DNA of 64,000 bases, taken from positions 873,294 through 937,293 of the forward strand of contig NW_023998431.1 of assembly GCF_014805625.2 (NCBI RefSeq), in the 5' to 3' direction. A model generated the notes under the pieces. It worked only from the letters and a program-made list of their open reading frames with translations, made no database searches and was not told the DNA's origin. The stretch's first letter is position 1. The number at the start of each line of letters is the position of its first letter. Below, piece after piece: positions 61,223 through 64,000 of this stretch. Source of the stretch: Glossina fuscipes. Its lineage: Eukaryota > Arthropoda > Insecta > Diptera > Glossinidae. The translations under genes and the position numbers were made by a program.

Positions 61223-63028
61223 TCATAGCAATCGTGCTTCACATAATGCATAACTGATGGCAAAGCATTTCAAAGCTCATCACACTAAACATGTCACGAC
61301 GTATTACACTTTATATAATTGGGATTTTGTTTTTTTTTTTTTCTTTTTTTTTCTGTAAATATATACAAAGAACGTAATAATGGGAAAGAAAGAAAAAAAG
61401 AGGGAGAGAAATATAGTTGCATAGATGCGTTACTTGATATGCATGATGATGGGAGAAAAGCTTGTTTACGCAAAAAATTATGAAAAGCAGATCCAATAAA
61501 TTTTTTAAAATTCTTATCAATGATATATTGAGGGCGAATAAGCCACGTTTTACAAATAAGATTATAAGATTGTATAAGCTGGTAGCATGAGTATAACTTT
61601 AAGGTTTGTATTCGTAACGTTCCATTTTAAAAATTCTACTAAAGAATGCAATTACGTCGGGTAGATCGACAAATTGAAATGGACACGGAATCCTATGCTA
61701 AGTGTATTTATTACATAATCTCAGATTCTTAGTAAGTTTATTACATGAGAAAATTAAAAAAAAAAAAAAAAAAAATGATATACTACGTATATTCCGAAAC
61801 AAACCCTTATACACATATATCGCATTCATTTATTCCAATTTATGATAAGAGTTTTCATACGATCTAATATTGGATCATTAATTATGTAATTTTTAAAAAG
61901 AGTTCCAATTGATATATCTTGAGGTTACAAATGAACTGACAAATCCAGTATACGCGCTGTTTACGTCGGTGAATGCAAAAAACCTGACTAAGCGTATATC
62001 TAGATGAGAAATTATAAGAGCGAAAGCAATTATAAAATGGAAAACAAATAATTCAAATTTTTAGACAATATTGTCATCAGATATGAATTTTGTTTAGATG
62101 GAAATTTTCCAATATTTCAGTTTCCTTGAATTTCACCATTAAGCTAAGTGATGACTAACAAAAAAATGGTCCGCAACCAATTACTTAAACCCATGCGAAG
62201 AATCCGTTTTAACTAATTGTCGTGATTCGAAACGCATTTTGCGCAACTCAATCTTACAGATGATAAACGCAAACGCAATGCTTTTTCTTTTTTTTTTTTT
62301 TCCATATCATGCGTTTGTTATCAATCACTTAGTTTGAAAAATGTTCGCAATTAATTTTCAGTTTGAGCGAATATTACATGCATCTTATGGAGATACATAC
62401 ATAAAGTTGTCACGTTATAGATTTTTGTTTTCATGTGAAAAATCAATGTCTTTGTTAATCGCTTCATTAACCGATTATTTAGTTTTTTTATATCATTTAT
62501 TGTCTCTCTTATCTCAGCTTGAAAGCTTTAAACATTTGCTTTTGCTTCGCACTCCAAAAAGGGAAATTGCATAACCGCACTTTTTACACAAATAATTTCC
62601 GTTAAAACTACAGATTTTATTGCTAGAAAAATCAAAAACAAAATAACAAAAAAAAAAAAAAAAACAGAATTCTTTTTTAACCGTGTTTGCATGATTGGCA
62701 TTTATAGGTTTGAAAAAAAAAAAAAAATAATAAAAAAAATAAAATAAAATAAAAATAAATAACCAAATAAAACCGAACAAAACTTGATTTATTAAGAGAA
62801 AAATAAAAGAAAACACAAAACTTGCATAACAAAAGACTTAAGCGACATACTCGGTTTTTATGCCAAAGTGACATCTTTTATTTTAAGCTCTTACTCCGTA
62901 AGCAGATGTGTAGGGGGATTTATCATTGATATTAACTATTTGAATAAAATTACAATTCGTCGCTTGAACTTTGCTTGAATCAGCAAAACACAAAAAAAAA
63001 AAAAAATGCAAATAAATAAAGTAACAAC

Positions 63029-63806
63029 GGGACCGGAAAGTAATATCGTTTTTGCGCATATCGATATTCGTTACTTACTTATCAGAAGTGGAAGTAAATG
63101 CTTGTCAGACAATCGACGAACTGTCTGATAGACTCTTAAGCAAATTCGATCGATCAGTCAAAAGCATTTGTTACAGCTTGGGAAAGTAAGCAGAGCAGAT
63201 GTTTGGATACCGCATAATCTGTCCGCAGAAAACCAATCTAACCGATCCATTACGCACACACACACACACACGCACTACAAAAGCATATTTGGATTACATT
63301 AGCTCTCTTTTGTGTGTTTGCTGAAGTATTCGCGAGATCATTCATAATGGAGTGCTGAAACCTGGGAAAACCGTTACTGGGAACAATTAGATTGAGTGAG
63401 TCTAACGATTTTCAACAGAAAAGTGATCATTCAGCCACACGATAATGCAAGACCACACTGAGCGAGATGAACCCTGGAAGCAATTAATTAATTGAATTGG
63501 GAGGTATTCCTTCATTCACCTACATTCATCCGATATTATGCCATCGGATTTCCATTTATTCCGATCGCTCTAATATTTTCCAAGTGGGCAAACTTTTCAA
63601 ATTCGGATAAGATCCAAACGGCCATCCTCATATGTTTTGTTCAAAGACCGGTTGAATTTTATCGATCCGGCATTGAAAATTTGCACCCTAGATGGCAAAG
63701 TGTGCTTGACAACGAGGCTGATTACGTCATTGATTAAAAATAGAAACTTGATAATGGTTTATCTCTTTGAATTTCACGTACGTACACGACATTACTTTCC
63801 GGTCCC
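63029..63806 (+). mobile_element. Old, internally deleted mariner element with about 21-bp TIRs
   Basis: GGGACCGGAAAGTAAT at 63029 is repeated inverted at the right end, and the match extends to about 21 bp with one mismatch. Between the ends are pieces of a mariner transposase in several frames: QTIDELSDRL followed by LGKVSRADVWIPHNLSAENQ (about 63110-63235), HDNARPH (about 63440-63460), and a C-terminus with RPVEFYRSGIENLHPRW (63648-63698). At 778 bp it is about 500 bp shorter than a normal mariner. The TGDEKW region is missing, and an AC microsatellite sits where sequence is lost. It belongs to a different mariner lineage from the copy at 12.6 kb. Confidence 0.88.
63110..63737 (+). pseudogene. 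mariner transposase remnant
   Basis: The first block carries the second helix-turn-helix and the WVPHEL-type motif as WIPHNL. The second block keeps the HDN aspartate of the catalytic centre. The third block corresponds to the YSPD region and C-terminus and is open from 63492 to 63737. In the third block the expected PPYSPDL motif reads as SPTFIRYY, which indicates a frameshift. No single frame joins the blocks, so the gene is dead. Confidence 0.8.
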
Positions 63807-64000
63807 TCTAATATTTGGCTCCAAATGAATATATTCTCATACTTATCTTTTGCTGGTTTTTCTTACAATTTATTTATTTCAGAAGAGCAGGGTTAGCTCT
63901 TTTTTTTAAGGATTTTCATCTTACTTAGAGTAACAGGATTTTTATTGTGTTTTTCTTTGTTTTATGTTTTCGGTAGCAAAAGAATTAATTACTTACGAGT

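Larger units (their letters stand above)
58971..63028. other. Non-coding DNA rich in A/T runs
   Basis: (TTTA)n at 59161-59190, A runs at 59897, 60090, 61757, 62650 and 62714, T runs at 61330 and 62290, plus the listed TA, AC and CATA repeats. No gene seen. Confidence 0.45.

Overview
The window is AT-rich, gene-poor nuclear DNA from a higher fly (Diptera: Brachycera). The evidence is a spliced secreted nuclease gene with short introns, TATA/Inr promoter sequence, several mariner elements, decayed non-LTR retrotransposons, and many copies of short interspersed elements with the GTCY tract, conserved core and TA tract known from Drosophila INE-1/mini-me elements. Base composition, repeat style and the nuclease family (which includes the Tsal salivary proteins of tsetse) make a tsetse-like calyptrate my best guess. 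This is inference; the sequence does not prove genus. Three 100-N blocks are assembly gaps of unknown true size.

Only one host gene is well supported: a three-exon gene on the + strand at 22254-23514. It encodes a 368-residue secreted DNA/RNA non-specific endonuclease with all the expected catalytic residues (DRGH histidine, two asparagines, glutamate, two arginines). A TATA box and initiator lie just upstream and AATAAA signals just downstream. Two further stretches (46771-46932 and 50470-50732) look coding-like but I cannot assign them.

The rest is mobile-element debris and simple sequence. Three mariner-superfamily copies of different ages are visible: a young one with perfect 27-bp TIRs but a nonsense codon (12594-13867), an old internally deleted one with 21-bp TIRs (63029-63806), and a fragmentary relic (about 33890-34285). 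Two decayed reverse-transcriptase fragments lie at about 11600-12330 and 42650-43450. A tRNA-derived SINE-like unit is at about 16870-17060. Two families of short non-coding elements are scattered on both strands. Family A is INE-1-like, with subterminal repeats of the type TATACCCATCA...TGATGGGTATA. Family B has subterminal repeats of the type ATACCCTACAC...GTGTAGGGTAT. Both begin with AACAAGTAAGAA and share a GACGGACAGAC-type tract.

On a larger scale the window alternates between element-rich blocks (about 1-2, 6-10, 11.6-14.2, 19-32, 36.5-37.2, 40.4-43.5, 47.8-50.7 and 57-59 kb) and blocks dominated by A/T homopolymers and (TTG)n/(TA)n microsatellites (about 2-5, 7-8.3, 14.6-17.5, 34.7-36, 37.2-40.3, 44.5-45.7, 51.4-55.5 and 59.6-62.8 kb). 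No rRNA gene, canonical intact tRNA, CRISPR array or prokaryotic operon is present.
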